A DNA stretch of 64,000 nucleotides from Maricaulis alexandrii (GCF_005871165.1 NZ_SWKP01000007.1:186001-250000), one strand, 5' to 3'. Positions 27,742 to 36,649 are shown, counted from the first letter of the stretch. Notes: generated by a model from the sequence alone, not told the origin. A program made the numbers and translations.

Positions 27742-28212
27742 TCAGGACACAATTGTCTCCACGGTCATGGGAATGGCCGTGGAGAATTTGTGTGTGGTGA
27801 AGACGACCGCGGTCTCGTAGCGCTGCACGACCGGGTCGGCGAGCAAGGTGGTTTTCGCCCAGTCCTCGAACTCGCGCAGGCTGGTCGCATGGACATGGAG
27901 GATGAAATCGACCTCCCCGGCGATCGAATAGCATTGGGTGACCCGGTCGCTGTCCTGCATCTGCGCCATGAAGCGCTCATACGCCTCGGCCAAGTCATCG
28001 CGGAAGATCACGGAGACGATCAGGGTCTGGCCGAGACGATCACGATCCAGCAAGGCGACATCCGCCCGGATCACACCGACGGCGCGCAACCGGTCCAGCC
28101 GTCGGCGCACGGCGGTCTCGGACAGGTTCACACGGGCCGCAATCTCTCGATTGGGAAGACGCGTATCAGCCTGGACAATGTCGAGGATGGCGCGATCAAA
28201 GGCGTCGAGCAT
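27742..28212 (-). CDS. Lrp/AsnC family transcriptional regulator
   Basis: 156 residues from ATG 28212. The N-terminal helix-turn-helix is LDAFDRAILDIVQADTRLPN with ARVNLSETAVRRRLDRL. The C-terminal RAM/ActR ligand domain spans about 65-150 (GEVDFILHVHATSLREFEDW). It typically senses amino acids and autoregulates. It is divergent from the serine hydrolase gene at 28338; the 125-base gap contains helically phased repeats that may be its operator. Confidence 0.9.
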   Translation of the reverse strand: MLDAFDRAILDIVQADTRLPNREIAARVNLSETAVRRRLDRLRAVGVIRADVALLDRDRLGQTLIVSVIFRDDLAEAYERFMAQMQDSDRVTQCYSIAGEVDFILHVHATSLREFEDWAKTTLLADPVVQRYETAVVFTTHKFSTAIPMTVETIVS

Positions 28213-28241
28213 TCGGATCTCCCAGAAGCCATATCCGCCAG

Positions 28242-28290
28242 TCGCCGAATTTCGCCGTTTATCCTGCGGATTTCGCCGAATGTCGGCGCG
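28242..28290. promoter_or_regulatory. Phased repeats, possible Lrp operator
   Basis: ATTTCGCCG occurs at 28249-28257 and 28270-28278, exactly 21 bases apart (two helical turns). Related CGCCGAA / TCGGCG half-sites flank both. Lrp-family octamers bind phased sites, and the repeats lie between the lrp-like gene and its divergent neighbour. Operator role is inferred. Confidence 0.4.
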
Positions 28291-28337
28291 CAACTTCGTC
28301 TAGTCTGCGGACCTGACAAAAACAAGCCGAGTGCCCT

Positions 28338-29426
28338 ATGCCCCCGATCCGAGCCCTCATCGCCGCCATTCTCTCCGGCCTGGCCGTCACCGCCGCGGCC
28401 TGTTCGCAATCTGCCCTCGATGCGCAAATCGAGGCGCGGATCGACGCGACCCTGGCCGAAGGCATTGCCGGTGCGGTGGTCCTGGTGGAAGCCGGGGGCG
28501 AGCAGCATGTCTACGCCCGCGGACTAGCGGACCGGGCCAGTGACACACCCATGCCGGAAGACGCCCTGTTGCGCCTAGCCAGTGTCGGCAAACTCTACAC
28601 GGCCGCCGTCATCCATCGCCTCACCCTGGAGGGCGTGATCGATCTGGACCGGACGACGGCCGATTATGTGGCGCCGGAGCTCATCGCGGACATCGCCAAT
28701 GCCGACACGGCCAGCCTTCGCCAATTGCTGAATCATTCAGCCGGTGTGCCCGATTATTACGACGAGGCCTGGGAGGCACAGGTCGGCACCACACCGCGCA
28801 ATACCCCTCAGATCACCCTCGACCATATCCGCGGCCGGCCGGCCGACTACGCTCCAGGCGAAGGCTATGGCTATTCCAACAGTCATTACCAGCTTCTGGG
28901 CCTGGTCGCAGAGGCTGTGACCGGTGAGCCGCTGGGCACGCTGATGGAGCACATGATCTTCACGCCGCTGGACCTGCACGCCACCGGCTTCAACATCGAG
29001 GATGATCCGCGCAACACGATCCATGGCTATGGACGGCTGGGCGATGACACGGTCGATACCTTTGCCCTGCGCGACAATAACGGCGCCGATGGCGGTGTGA
29101 TGGCCAGCGTCACGGACACCGCGCGTTTCCTGAATGCCCTGTTCGCATCAGACGGCGCGCTGTCCGATATCGGCACCGCCATGCTGTCGGACCGGCTGGA
29201 CCGCGGCAATGGCCGCTACAGGGCGCTGGGCCCGCTCTATGTCGAACACGAATCCGGGCTGTCCCTGGCCACGCATAGCGGCTTCATCGATGGCTATGTG
29301 ACGACGGCCGTGCGGGTCCTGTCACCGGATGTGACCGTCATCGTCCATCTCAATGGCAGCCAGCCACAACTGGCCGGGAGCCTGGCGCGGGACCTGCTCT
29401 TCATCCTGGCCGCACCGCAGGACTAG
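28338..29426 (+). CDS. Serine hydrolase, beta-lactamase class C fold
   Basis: 362 residues. The signal sequence ends in AAAC (Cys22), a weak lipobox, so it is periplasmic and possibly lipidated. The active-site SxxK is Ser82-Val-Gly-Lys85 and the Tyr motif is Y179-S-N181. A C-terminal HSG (THSGFIDGY) stands in for the KTG box. This is the esterase / D-aminopeptidase / penicillin-binding family (Pfam beta-lactamase); substrate unknown. It converges with the GH3 gene, overlapping by four bases. Confidence 0.83.
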   Translation: MPPIRALIAAILSGLAVTAAACSQSALDAQIEARIDATLAEGIAGAVVLVEAGGEQHVYARGLADRASDTPMPEDALLRLASVGKLYTAAVIHRLTLEGVIDLDRTTADYVAPELIADIANADTASLRQLLNHSAGVPDYYDEAWEAQVGTTPRNTPQITLDHIRGRPADYAPGEGYGYSNSHYQLLGLVAEAVTGEPLGTLMEHMIFTPLDLHATGFNIEDDPRNTIHGYGRLGDDTVDTFALRDNNGADGGVMASVTDTARFLNALFASDGALSDIGTAMLSDRLDRGNGRYRALGPLYVEHESGLSLATHSGFIDGYVTTAVRVLSPDVTVIVHLNGSQPQLAGSLARDLLFILAAPQD

Positions 29427-30529
29427 CCCAGTCCCACGCGTTGCTTCAGAACGGCCAGACGGGCAGCGGATTGATTGATCCGCTGCTCGCTCAGGCGCCC
29501 CTCGGCGATCGCCTCAGTGACCCAGCGGATGAAATTCTGCGGCAGTTCCGGATCGGGACTGGCGGAGTTGGACATCATGATGATGTCATTGCCGGCCTCG
29601 ATGGAGCGCAGCACGGCTTCGCGCTGGACGAAATTGTTGCGGATCGCGGCCATGTCGAGATCATCGGTCATGATGGCACCGGTAAAGCCCAGCCGGTCGC
29701 GCAGCAGGCCTTCCAGGGCCGGGCGGGAGAAGGTCACCGGCACGCCACTGGGATCGACGGTCTCCAGCGTGAGATGCCCGCCCATTATGAGATGGGCCCG
29801 GTCCCGCCGGATGAGCTCGGCAAAGGGTTCCAGCTCCGCCTCGCTCCACGTGTGGGTGATATCGACAAAGCCGTCATGACTGTCGCCGCGCGAGCGTCCA
29901 TGGCCGGGGAAATGCTTGATGGCGCAGACGGAGCCCTCGGCCTCGAAAGCGTCGATGAAGGCGCTGGCATAGTCCGCGATCGGCCCGGCCGCCGTGCCAT
30001 AGGCGCGCCCATGGCGGCCGATCACGGCATTGTCCGGATCATGGACATCCGCCACCGGGGCCAGATTCATGTTGAAGCCAGCGGCATGGAATTCCTCCGC
30101 GGCGAGGCGATAGAGCGCACCGGCCTCATCCGGGTCATACGTGTCCGCCACCTGCATGGCCCGGGGAATGTGGGTATAGCCCAGATCGCGGGACAGGCGC
30201 TGGACCAGCCCCCCCTCCTGATCGATCGCCATCCAGGCGGTCGGGTCGGCCGCTGCAAACAGGCGCGCCGAACTCTCCGCGCCCTCGCGCGAGCGGACAT
30301 TGTGGCGCAGGAAGAGCACGCCGCCGATCCGCCGGGCTGCCAGGTGATCCGCGACGATGGCCGCGCCGTCCGTCTCTGCGTCCCGGCCGATGAACCCCAT
30401 CAGGAGCATCTGGCCGATTTTCTCGTCCAGGGGCTGTTCCGCAATCCGGGCGAAGGCGGCCGGGGTCAGGCCCAGACCGGCCAGAGCCAGTCCCGACTGA
30501 AGCAAGCGGCGACGATCAATATTCCACAC
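29423..30529 (-). CDS. Beta-N-acetylhexosaminidase-like glycoside hydrolase family 3
   Basis: 368 residues. KHFPGHGRSRGDSHDGF is the GH3/NagZ motif with the His-Asp dyad, and the nucleophile Asp lies in MTDDLDMAAI. The N terminus IDRRRLLQSGLALAGLGL looks like a twin-arginine signal, so the enzyme is probably periplasmic, unlike cytoplasmic NagZ of E. coli. Expected role is removal of GlcNAc from peptidoglycan fragments, or another exo-hexosaminidase activity. Confidence 0.85.
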   Translation of the reverse strand: MWNIDRRRLLQSGLALAGLGLTPAAFARIAEQPLDEKIGQMLLMGFIGRDAETDGAAIVADHLAARRIGGVLFLRHNVRSREGAESSARLFAAADPTAWMAIDQEGGLVQRLSRDLGYTHIPRAMQVADTYDPDEAGALYRLAAEEFHAAGFNMNLAPVADVHDPDNAVIGRHGRAYGTAAGPIADYASAFIDAFEAEGSVCAIKHFPGHGRSRGDSHDGFVDITHTWSEAELEPFAELIRRDRAHLIMGGHLTLETVDPSGVPVTFSRPALEGLLRDRLGFTGAIMTDDLDMAAIRNNFVQREAVLRSIEAGNDIIMMSNSASPDPELPQNFIRWVTEAIAEGRLSEQRINQSAARLAVLKQRVGLG

Positions 30530-30851
30530 GGCACTGTCCCTGAAACGCTATTGGGCCCGTCCGAAGCAAGCGGCAGGCCAGCGCAAAGCGCAAGGCCGGG
30601 CAACATGTCGAAATGGTCACCCGGCCGCAATTTCGCGGTTTCCCGGGCCCTGTCAGGGTGAGCGTGCCGTGATTGGCTCACGATTGCGGCCCCTTAAAAT
30701 ACTGCGAGCCTCACGCGGCGGCCGGATGTCCGGTCCGCCGCGTCTTTTCGTCTGGGCAGACAGTCCAGAGTGTGACGAAATATTCAGGACACAGAACAGG
30801 CGCCGTAAGGCTGACCTGTCCACATTGGCTGCGGGAAAACGAGGGATAGTC
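30530..30851. other. Intergenic region with promoter-like boxes and an early terminator
   Basis: 322 bases between divergent genes. On the plus strand TTGGCT (about 30674) and TAAAAT (about 30695), separated by roughly 16 bases, could form a promoter. It is followed within about 15 bases by the hairpin and T tract at 30713-30748. The remaining 100 bases lead to the gene at 30852. No open frame or known RNA family is recognisable. Confidence 0.4.
30713..30748 (+). terminator. Terminator-like hairpin upstream of the charged protein gene
   Basis: Nine-base-pair stem ACGCGGCGG (30713-30721) with CCGCCGCGT (30735-30743), 13-base loop, then CTTTTC. It has a plus-strand orientation and lies 104 bases before the next start codon. 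It might end a short RNA or attenuate the downstream gene. Confidence 0.55.
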
Positions 30852-31985
30852 ATGAAACGAATTCTTCTGGCCGGCATTTCTGTCGCCACTTTGAGCGCCG
30901 CCGCCTTTGCCTTTGATGGCGAAAAACAGGAAACACGCGTCCGCGTCGAGTCCGGGCATAATGTGATGATTGGCGGCGATGGCCCGATCATCGAACTGCG
31001 CGGCGAGAACGGCGACCGCACGCTCCACATGGAACGCGATGGCGAGGACACGGTGATCACCGTGAACGGCCAGACGATCGAGATCGAGGATGGCGAGGTC
31101 CGCATTGATGGCCAGGTCGTCGAAGCCGGCCACGGTAGTGTCGTGATCGTCGATGGTGACGAGCTGCGCGTTGTCGGCGGCGAATTCGATGTGGAATTCG
31201 ATCGCGAATTCGAGATCCACATGGCCGAACGCGCCGAACACCTGGCCCGGATGGGCGAGGAAATCCGCGCCCGGTTCGAAAGCGAGGACGGCACCCATGC
31301 CTATGCCTTCGCCTTCGACACGGAAGGCCTGACCGAAGACATCCTGGAGAGCCTGGAGCACGCGATGGAGGGCTTGGACGGCCGCCATATCGACGATGAG
31401 GACTGGGACGAAATGACGGCGGAGGAACGCGAGGAGGTTCGCGAAGCCCTCCGTGAAGCCCGCGAGGAAATGCGCGAAGCCATGCGGGACGTGCGCGAAG
31501 ACATGCGGGACATGGAAGGCGAACGCCGTCGTGTCCGCGTCGAATTGCGTGAGGCGGCGCGTGACATGGCGCGCGCCGAGCGCGAAATGGCCCGGGCCGA
31601 GCGGGAACGCCACCGGATCGAAGTCATCCGCCGCCGCCACGGCGATGCGGAGGGTGACGAAACCTGGGAATGGCGCAGCGATGATGGCGAGCACGCCTTC
31701 CACGAACAGCGCGAGGTCCGGGTCGAAGAGGACGAGGATGGCCGCCGCCGCGTCTGGGTCAATGGTGAGGAAAAGACCGGCGACGACCTGACCGAATGGC
31801 TCAACCAGATCGAATCGGACCGGCTGGCCGGTGGATCGGAACGTCACGGGGATGGCCACCCCATGCGCCGGGTCGAGCGTTTGGAGTTCCAGACTGAGGA
31901 CGGCGAACGCCGGATCATCGAACTGGATGGCGGCCGCCATGTCGTGGTCGAAATCCACACGGATGACGCGGACCGTGACGACTGA
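30852..31985 (+). CDS. Exported, highly charged coiled-coil protein of unknown function
   Basis: 377 residues from ATG 30852, behind an ACGAGGGA ribosome site. A signal peptide (about 1-20, ending AFA) precedes a beta-rich acidic region (about 20-115) with repeated Glu/Asp-Gly turns. A long helix at about 187-260 is made almost entirely of Arg, Glu, Met and Asp, with alternating RE and RD pairs, predicting a single alpha-helix or coiled coil. The C terminus is again charged (MRRVERLEFQTEDGERR). No family recognised. A strong terminator follows, so it is monocistronic. Confidence 0.75.
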   Translation: MKRILLAGISVATLSAAAFAFDGEKQETRVRVESGHNVMIGGDGPIIELRGENGDRTLHMERDGEDTVITVNGQTIEIEDGEVRIDGQVVEAGHGSVVIVDGDELRVVGGEFDVEFDREFEIHMAERAEHLARMGEEIRARFESEDGTHAYAFAFDTEGLTEDILESLEHAMEGLDGRHIDDEDWDEMTAEEREEVREALREAREEMREAMRDVREDMRDMEGERRRVRVELREAARDMARAEREMARAERERHRIEVIRRRHGDAEGDETWEWRSDDGEHAFHEQREVRVEEDEDGRRRVWVNGEEKTGDDLTEWLNQIESDRLAGGSERHGDGHPMRRVERLEFQTEDGERRIIELDGGRHVVVEIHTDDADRDD

Positions 31986-32010
31986 TCGCCTGCCATGACA
32001 GGTTTGCAGA

Positions 32011-32040
32011 ACGGGCCGGTCTTTACCGGCCCGTTTTTGT
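32011..32040 (+). terminator. Intrinsic terminator after the charged protein gene
   Basis: Perfect ten-base-pair stem ACGGGCCGGT (32011-32020) with its complement (32025-32034), four-base loop, then a TTTTGTTT tract on the plus strand. It lies 25 bases after the stop at 31985. Confidence 0.9.
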
Positions 32041-32061
32041 TTGAATACCCGAAGTCGAAAC

Positions 32062-32089
32062 AAAAAAAGGGCTGGCACAAGGCCAGCCC
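32062..32089 (-). terminator. Intrinsic terminator, minus strand
   Basis: Eight-base-pair stem (32069-32076 with 32082-32089), five-base loop, and seven Ts on the minus strand (32068-32062). It is 170 bases downstream of the hisS stop, leaving room for a separate transcript. Confidence 0.8.
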
Positions 32090-32178
32090 CAAGATAACGG
32101 TTGGTCGATAAAGGGCGTCTCCTCCCCGAAACGCCGAAAGGACAGGACGGTCAGGCCCGTGTCCTTTACATACGTTTA
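32062..32178 (-). ncRNA. Candidate small RNA downstream of hisS
   Basis: The 170-base gap between hisS and the minus-strand terminator has no open frame but is structured. It contains a hairpin at 32114-32135 (five-base-pair stem, 12-base loop) whose minus-strand loop reads GGGGAGGAG. It also has complementary AAAGGAC/GTCCTTT arms on both sides of a GC-rich core. A TTGACG box lies at 32200-32195 on the minus strand, with no good -10 at normal spacing. If read on the plus strand the hairpin loop would be CUCCUCCCC, an anti-Shine-Dalgarno motif known from alphaproteobacterial small RNAs. Strand and ends are uncertain; it may be only the hisS 3' untranslated region. Confidence 0.3.
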
Positions 32179-32258
32179 CGTGGCATGACCCTTACGTCAA
32201 CCCCCAACTTTTCCGTACGCTGAGGATAAGTCCTTGCCGCAGCGCAGCATTTTCCGGT

Positions 32259-33734
32259 TCAATCATTCCGCGCTGCAATACGCTCGACCGCTTCGATCCA
32301 GTCTTGGCGGGCCACGGTTTCCTGCGCCGGCTGCTCTTCGCGCCATTGCTTGTTGTCGGAAATATCCGCGGCCAGACGGGCGCCGAGCTTGAGATCCTTG
32401 ATCGTGACCAGCCCCTCTTCACGCTCGTTCGAGCCGACAATGACGGCTGCCACAGCGCCGCGACGGTCGGCATATTTCATCTGCTTGCCCATATTGCCGC
32501 CGCCGACGAAAGCCTCGGCCCGGAAACCGGCTTCGCGCAGCTCGGCCGCCATGGACAGATAGTCCGCCGACCGGTCCTTCTCCGCGGCCACCACGACCAC
32601 GAGCGGACGCTCCTGCGAGGCCCCGGTCAGGCCCAGCGCCGACAGGGCCGCCGCAAAACGGCTCACGCCGAAGGAAAAACCGGTCGCGGGCACGACCTGG
32701 CCGGTAAAGCGGGAGACGAGGTCGTCATAGCGGCCACCGCCGCCGACGGAGCCGAACTGGATCGGGGAGCCGTCATCATAGGTCGCCTGGGCCAGAAGCT
32801 CGGCCTCATAGACCGGGCCGGTGTAATAGCCCAGACCGCGCACGACGGACGGATCGAACAGGGCCCGGTCCTCATTCACACCAATGGCCGACAGCACATC
32901 GTGGATCTCGCTCAGGGCCGCGATACCGGCCTTGCCCGTTTCCGACGTGCCGACCAGCGGCTCCAGCCGGGCGATGACGTCTTCACGGCTGCCGCCCGAG
33001 GCATCCAGGAAAGCCAGGACGCGGTCGATCGAGGCGGTGTCGAGCTTGGCGCCTTCGGTGAAGTCGCCGGACTCGTCCTTGCGGCCCTCTCCGAGCAGCA
33101 TGGCCACGCCGTCCCGGCCCAGCCGGTCCAGCTTGTCCGCAGCGCGCAGAACCCGCATGCGGCGCTCCGGCTCGGCGGCACCAATGCTTTCCAGCACACC
33201 GTCCAGCAAGCGGCGGTCATTGACCCGCACAACGTAGTCACCGTCCTTCAGACCGACAGACCGCATGACTTCAGCGGCCAGGGCGATCATTTCGGCATCG
33301 GCCGCCGCGCTGGCGGCGCCGACGGTATCGGCATCACACTGGACGAACTGGCGGAAGCGGCCCGGTCCGGGCTTTTCATTGCGCCAGACATCGCCCGCCT
33401 GGTAGCGGCGATAGGGCTTGTTCAGGTCCTGATAATTCTCGGCCACGAAACGGGCGAGCGGCGCCGTGTGGTCATAGCGCAGGGACAGCCACTGGCCGTC
33501 ATCATCCTCCAGCGCGAACACGCCCTCATTCGGACGCTCTTCGTCCGGCAGGAATTTGCCCAGCGCGTCGGCATACTCGAAAGCCGGCGTCATCAGGGGT
33601 TCGAACCCCCAATCATCATAGACCCGGCTCGCGCGCTCGATCAGATGCCGCTCGACCCGCAGGATGGAACCGCTGCGGTCTTCAAAGCCACGCGGACGGC
33701 GCGCCTTGGGTCGAAAGGGCTTCTTGGCACTCAT
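32259..33734 (-). CDS. hisS: Histidyl-tRNA synthetase
   Basis: 491 residues, class II synthetase. Motif 2 is RYQAGDVWRNEKPGPGRFRQ, with FVQCDADTVG following. The histidine-specific loop is GLGYYTGPVYEAEL, and motif 3 is GGGRYDDLVSRF. A basic N-terminal stretch PFRPKARRPRGFED precedes motif 1. It is longer than the 420-residue E. coli enzyme, as in alphaproteobacterial homologues. Divergent from the small exported protein at 33917. Confidence 0.96.
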   Translation of the reverse strand: MSAKKPFRPKARRPRGFEDRSGSILRVERHLIERASRVYDDWGFEPLMTPAFEYADALGKFLPDEERPNEGVFALEDDDGQWLSLRYDHTAPLARFVAENYQDLNKPYRRYQAGDVWRNEKPGPGRFRQFVQCDADTVGAASAAADAEMIALAAEVMRSVGLKDGDYVVRVNDRRLLDGVLESIGAAEPERRMRVLRAADKLDRLGRDGVAMLLGEGRKDESGDFTEGAKLDTASIDRVLAFLDASGGSREDVIARLEPLVGTSETGKAGIAALSEIHDVLSAIGVNEDRALFDPSVVRGLGYYTGPVYEAELLAQATYDDGSPIQFGSVGGGGRYDDLVSRFTGQVVPATGFSFGVSRFAAALSALGLTGASQERPLVVVVAAEKDRSADYLSMAAELREAGFRAEAFVGGGNMGKQMKYADRRGAVAAVIVGSNEREEGLVTIKDLKLGARLAADISDNKQWREEQPAQETVARQDWIEAVERIAARND

Positions 33735-33916
33735 TGGGTCTCTCCGGCGAAGGCAGGCGCCAGGGCCCGCCCCTCAGTGTGAAAGCGGTGTTTTCCACGA
33801 CAGGCCCGTCTCTGTGAACCCGTCTTAGCAGGACTGGCCCCGGAATTGCGTCGGATTCACGAGAAATCAAGGCGTTATTGCCAGACTGGCCTGATCTTGA
33901 ACGGGAGACGTCCGCC

Positions 33917-34390
33917 ATGTTGCGTGTCATCGGCACCAGCCTCATCCTTCTGACCAGCCTGACAGCAACAGCCCAGGCCGGTCCCGGAAGCGATTTGGCC
34001 GAGTTTGCCCAACGGCTTGGCACCGAAGCGACAGCGCGGTCCCGCGAGGCGGCGCTGCGTCCGGCCGCGCCGGCAGCACCGCTGGACATTGAAGACCCCT
34101 ATTCCTTCGAACTGGACCAGTTTGCCACGGAAGCCCTGATGCTGAGCCGCCAGATCGATGCCGCGGGAGGACCGGTCGACCTGCGCTGCATCTTCCGGGG
34201 CATGTCCCGGGACACCGAAGCCCGGATCGAAGCGATCAATGCTGCCGAAACGGCGGCGGAACAGGCGCACATCTATGCCGGCCTGGCCGACCTGATGCGC
34301 GATGCTGCCGAGATTGCCCCGGCGGCCGACACGGATGCCGACCTGTCAGACGTGAACCTTCCGGCGAGCTGCCCGGCCCGGTCGAACTAG
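33917..34390 (+). CDS. Small exported protein of unknown function
   Basis: 157 residues from ATG 33917, with GGGAGA about ten bases upstream. A signal peptide (about 1-20, ending AQA) precedes a helical Ala-rich mature chain with two cysteines (in LRCIFRGM and in LPASCPA), a possible disulfide. No family recognised. It converges with the dsbD-like gene with a four-base overlap of the stop codons. Confidence 0.7.
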   Translation: MLRVIGTSLILLTSLTATAQAGPGSDLAEFAQRLGTEATARSREAALRPAAPAAPLDIEDPYSFELDQFATEALMLSRQIDAAGGPVDLRCIFRGMSRDTEARIEAINAAETAAEQAHIYAGLADLMRDAAEIAPAADTDADLSDVNLPASCPARSN

Positions 34391-36489
34391 CGGCGCGTGG
34401 CGCGGTCGAGGCTGGCGATCAGCCCGTCGCGGGTCAGCACGGTCGGCAGGACCTGGGCGGAACCGCCCCCGGCCGGATAGAGCAGGTAGAGCGGCACACC
34501 GGCCTGGCCATGATCCCGGATCAGGTTGGCAATGGTTTCATTCCGGTTGGTCCAGTCGGCCCGCAGGAAAACCACATCATACTCGTTGAACGCCTCCTGC
34601 ACGCGCGGATCATTGAGCACGCGCACCTTGTTGACCTGACAGGTCACACACCAGGCGGCTGTCACATCCACGAACACCGCCCGTCCTTCCGCCCGCAGCT
34701 CGGCGACACGCGCCGGTGACCAGGCTTCCTCGGCCACGGTGACGCTGCTGGACGACGCGGTGTCGGCCGGGATGCGGCTGATCCAGCCGGTACAGGCCAC
34801 GGCCAGGATCAGGCCCAGAGCCCCGACCGCCTTCCACACCGGTCCCGCCTGCCCCAGCGCCCAGACACCAAAGGACAGGGCCACCATCGCTCCGCCCACG
34901 AGCAGCACACCGGACGAGCCCGACTGGATCGACAGGACCCAGACCAGCCACAGCGCCGAGGCAAACATGGGGAAGGCCAGGAACTGGCGGAAAGTCACCA
35001 TCCAGGCACCCGGCTTCGGCATGAGCCGCAACAGTCCGGGCGCGAAACACAGGGCGACGAAGGGCAGGGCCAGGCCCAGACCCATGGCGGCCGAGACCAG
35101 GATCACCACAATGGCCGGCTGGGTCAGCGCCAAGCCCAGGGCTCCCGCGGCCAGCGGCCCGACGCAGGGCGCTGCCACGACCACAGCCAGCACACCCGTG
35201 AAAAAGGCGCCGCGCGCACCGGGCGTCTCGGCGAGACCGGAGCCCAGCCCCATCAGTCGGGTTCCGATTTCGAACACGCCCAGCAGGTTGAGACCGATGG
35301 CAAAGAGCAGGACTGCCAGCGCCGCAACCACGATCGGCAATTGCAGCTGGAAGCCCCAGCCCACCGGCAGGCCGAATTCCCGCAAACCGACCAGGATGGC
35401 GGCCAAGCCGACAAAGCTGACCAGGACACCGGCCAGGAAGAACAGGCCCTGCTCACGCACCTTGGCCGCATCGGAATGGGCGACCTGGACGAATTTGAGC
35501 ACCTTGATCGACAGGATCGGGAAGACGCAGGGCATCAGGTTGAGGATCAGGCCACCACCCAGGGCCAGCAGGAGAATGACGATGTAGTTCACCGGCATGG
35601 TCACGTCCGCGACCGTGTCATCCAGCGTCATGTCATCATCCAGGAGCTCCGGGTTCACTTCGATCGTGCGGGCCACCCAGCGGCCGTCCTCATTGACCTC
35701 GTAGGAGACGATCCCGCCCCGGCTGGACTCGACCCGGTCCTCGGCCGCATAGCCCGGTGCCAGCACCAGAACGGTCCGTCCCTCGACGCGGCGATAATCC
35801 TGCATAGCCGCATGGCGGATCAGGCCGGATTTGAACGGGTAGAAGACCAGATTGCGGACCGTATCCTCCGGCCCGTCGAAATCACCGCCCATAAGCGCCA
35901 GCACGACCCGGTCGGAGACCTGGCCCAGCTCGCTGGAGACGGCCGGATCCGGCATCGGCACCGTGTCCAGCGCCGACCGGATATACCAATAGCCGGCCTC
36001 GTTCTGGATTGGCGCATCCCCGACCGCGAGCGTCAGCTCGAGCCGGCGTTCCTCCGGAATGCAGATTTCCTCGCACACCAGCCAGGTGGCGTCCGCGACA
36101 AGGGTGAGCGTGTCACCGGCGAAGTCCGGGGCGAGCCGAACCGGCATGGGCAGGGTCACTTCGTCCTTGTAGCCGTAGTCCATGATGTCATCGGACAGGG
36201 GCAGCTCGATCGGGGCCGGCCAGGCGATATCGCCGATCTCCACGCCCTGCGGCACGGTCCAGTCGATTTCGATCGGAAGACCGTTATCGCCGGGATTGCG
36301 CCAATAGGTATGCCAGTTGTCCGGCATGACCTGATGGACACCGATATGGAAGCTTTCCCCCGGCTGGGCCTGCGCCACATCGGCGACCAGTTCGGCCTCG
36401 ACGATCGGCTCCCCGCTCGCCCAGCCCGGTTGGGCCATGGCCGGTGCTGTCCCCAGAAGGGCAAACAGGCAGAACAGGAAAACACGCAT
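34387..36489 (-). CDS. dsbD: Thiol:disulfide interchange protein, DsbD/ScsB family
   Basis: 700 residues in three parts: a signal peptide and periplasmic DsbD-alpha-like domain (about 20-290, with WLVCEEICIPE), a central eight-helix membrane domain (about 300-565) and a C-terminal thioredoxin domain (about 580-700). The membrane cysteines are in MPCVFPILSIK and APCVGPLAAG. The thioredoxin active site is WCVTC. It carries electrons from cytoplasmic thioredoxin to periplasmic thiol proteins. The N-terminal domain resembles ScsB more than classical DsbD. Confidence 0.88.
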   Translation of the reverse strand: MRVFLFCLFALLGTAPAMAQPGWASGEPIVEAELVADVAQAQPGESFHIGVHQVMPDNWHTYWRNPGDNGLPIEIDWTVPQGVEIGDIAWPAPIELPLSDDIMDYGYKDEVTLPMPVRLAPDFAGDTLTLVADATWLVCEEICIPEERRLELTLAVGDAPIQNEAGYWYIRSALDTVPMPDPAVSSELGQVSDRVVLALMGGDFDGPEDTVRNLVFYPFKSGLIRHAAMQDYRRVEGRTVLVLAPGYAAEDRVESSRGGIVSYEVNEDGRWVARTIEVNPELLDDDMTLDDTVADVTMPVNYIVILLLALGGGLILNLMPCVFPILSIKVLKFVQVAHSDAAKVREQGLFFLAGVLVSFVGLAAILVGLREFGLPVGWGFQLQLPIVVAALAVLLFAIGLNLLGVFEIGTRLMGLGSGLAETPGARGAFFTGVLAVVVAAPCVGPLAAGALGLALTQPAIVVILVSAAMGLGLALPFVALCFAPGLLRLMPKPGAWMVTFRQFLAFPMFASALWLVWVLSIQSGSSGVLLVGGAMVALSFGVWALGQAGPVWKAVGALGLILAVACTGWISRIPADTASSSSVTVAEEAWSPARVAELRAEGRAVFVDVTAAWCVTCQVNKVRVLNDPRVQEAFNEYDVVFLRADWTNRNETIANLIRDHGQAGVPLYLLYPAGGGSAQVLPTVLTRDGLIASLDRATRR

Positions 36490-36595
36490 CAGGAAACCTC
36501 TCGGTCGCGGGACAATTCATCCAGGTCCCGCTGGATATAGAAGAAATTCGCGAACTGTCGAACCGGTCTGACGCAAAGGTGATCGCCCAAAGACA

Positions 36596-36625
36596 AACGG
36601 CCGCACCCGGGAGGGTACGGCCGTT
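36596..36625 (-). terminator. Hairpin after sapC
   Basis: Eight-base-pair stem AACGGCCG (36596-36603) with CGGCCGTT (36618-36625), downstream of the minus-strand sapC stop at 36650. The following minus-strand bases TTGTCTTT give a weak U tract. Confidence 0.6.
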
Positions 36626-36649
36626 CGAAATTCACCGGTTCGACGCGGA

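Noticed and set aside
30548-30580. GTCCGAAGCAAGCGGCAGG resembling the SRP RNA core
   Set aside because: It does not preserve the GGTCAGGTCCGGAAGGAAGC pattern or the surrounding stem, so it is not an ffs gene.
33597-33612. tRNA-like T-loop sequence GGTTCGAACCCC
   Set aside because: It lies inside the hisS coding frame and no acceptor stem, D arm or anticodon arm can be built around it.
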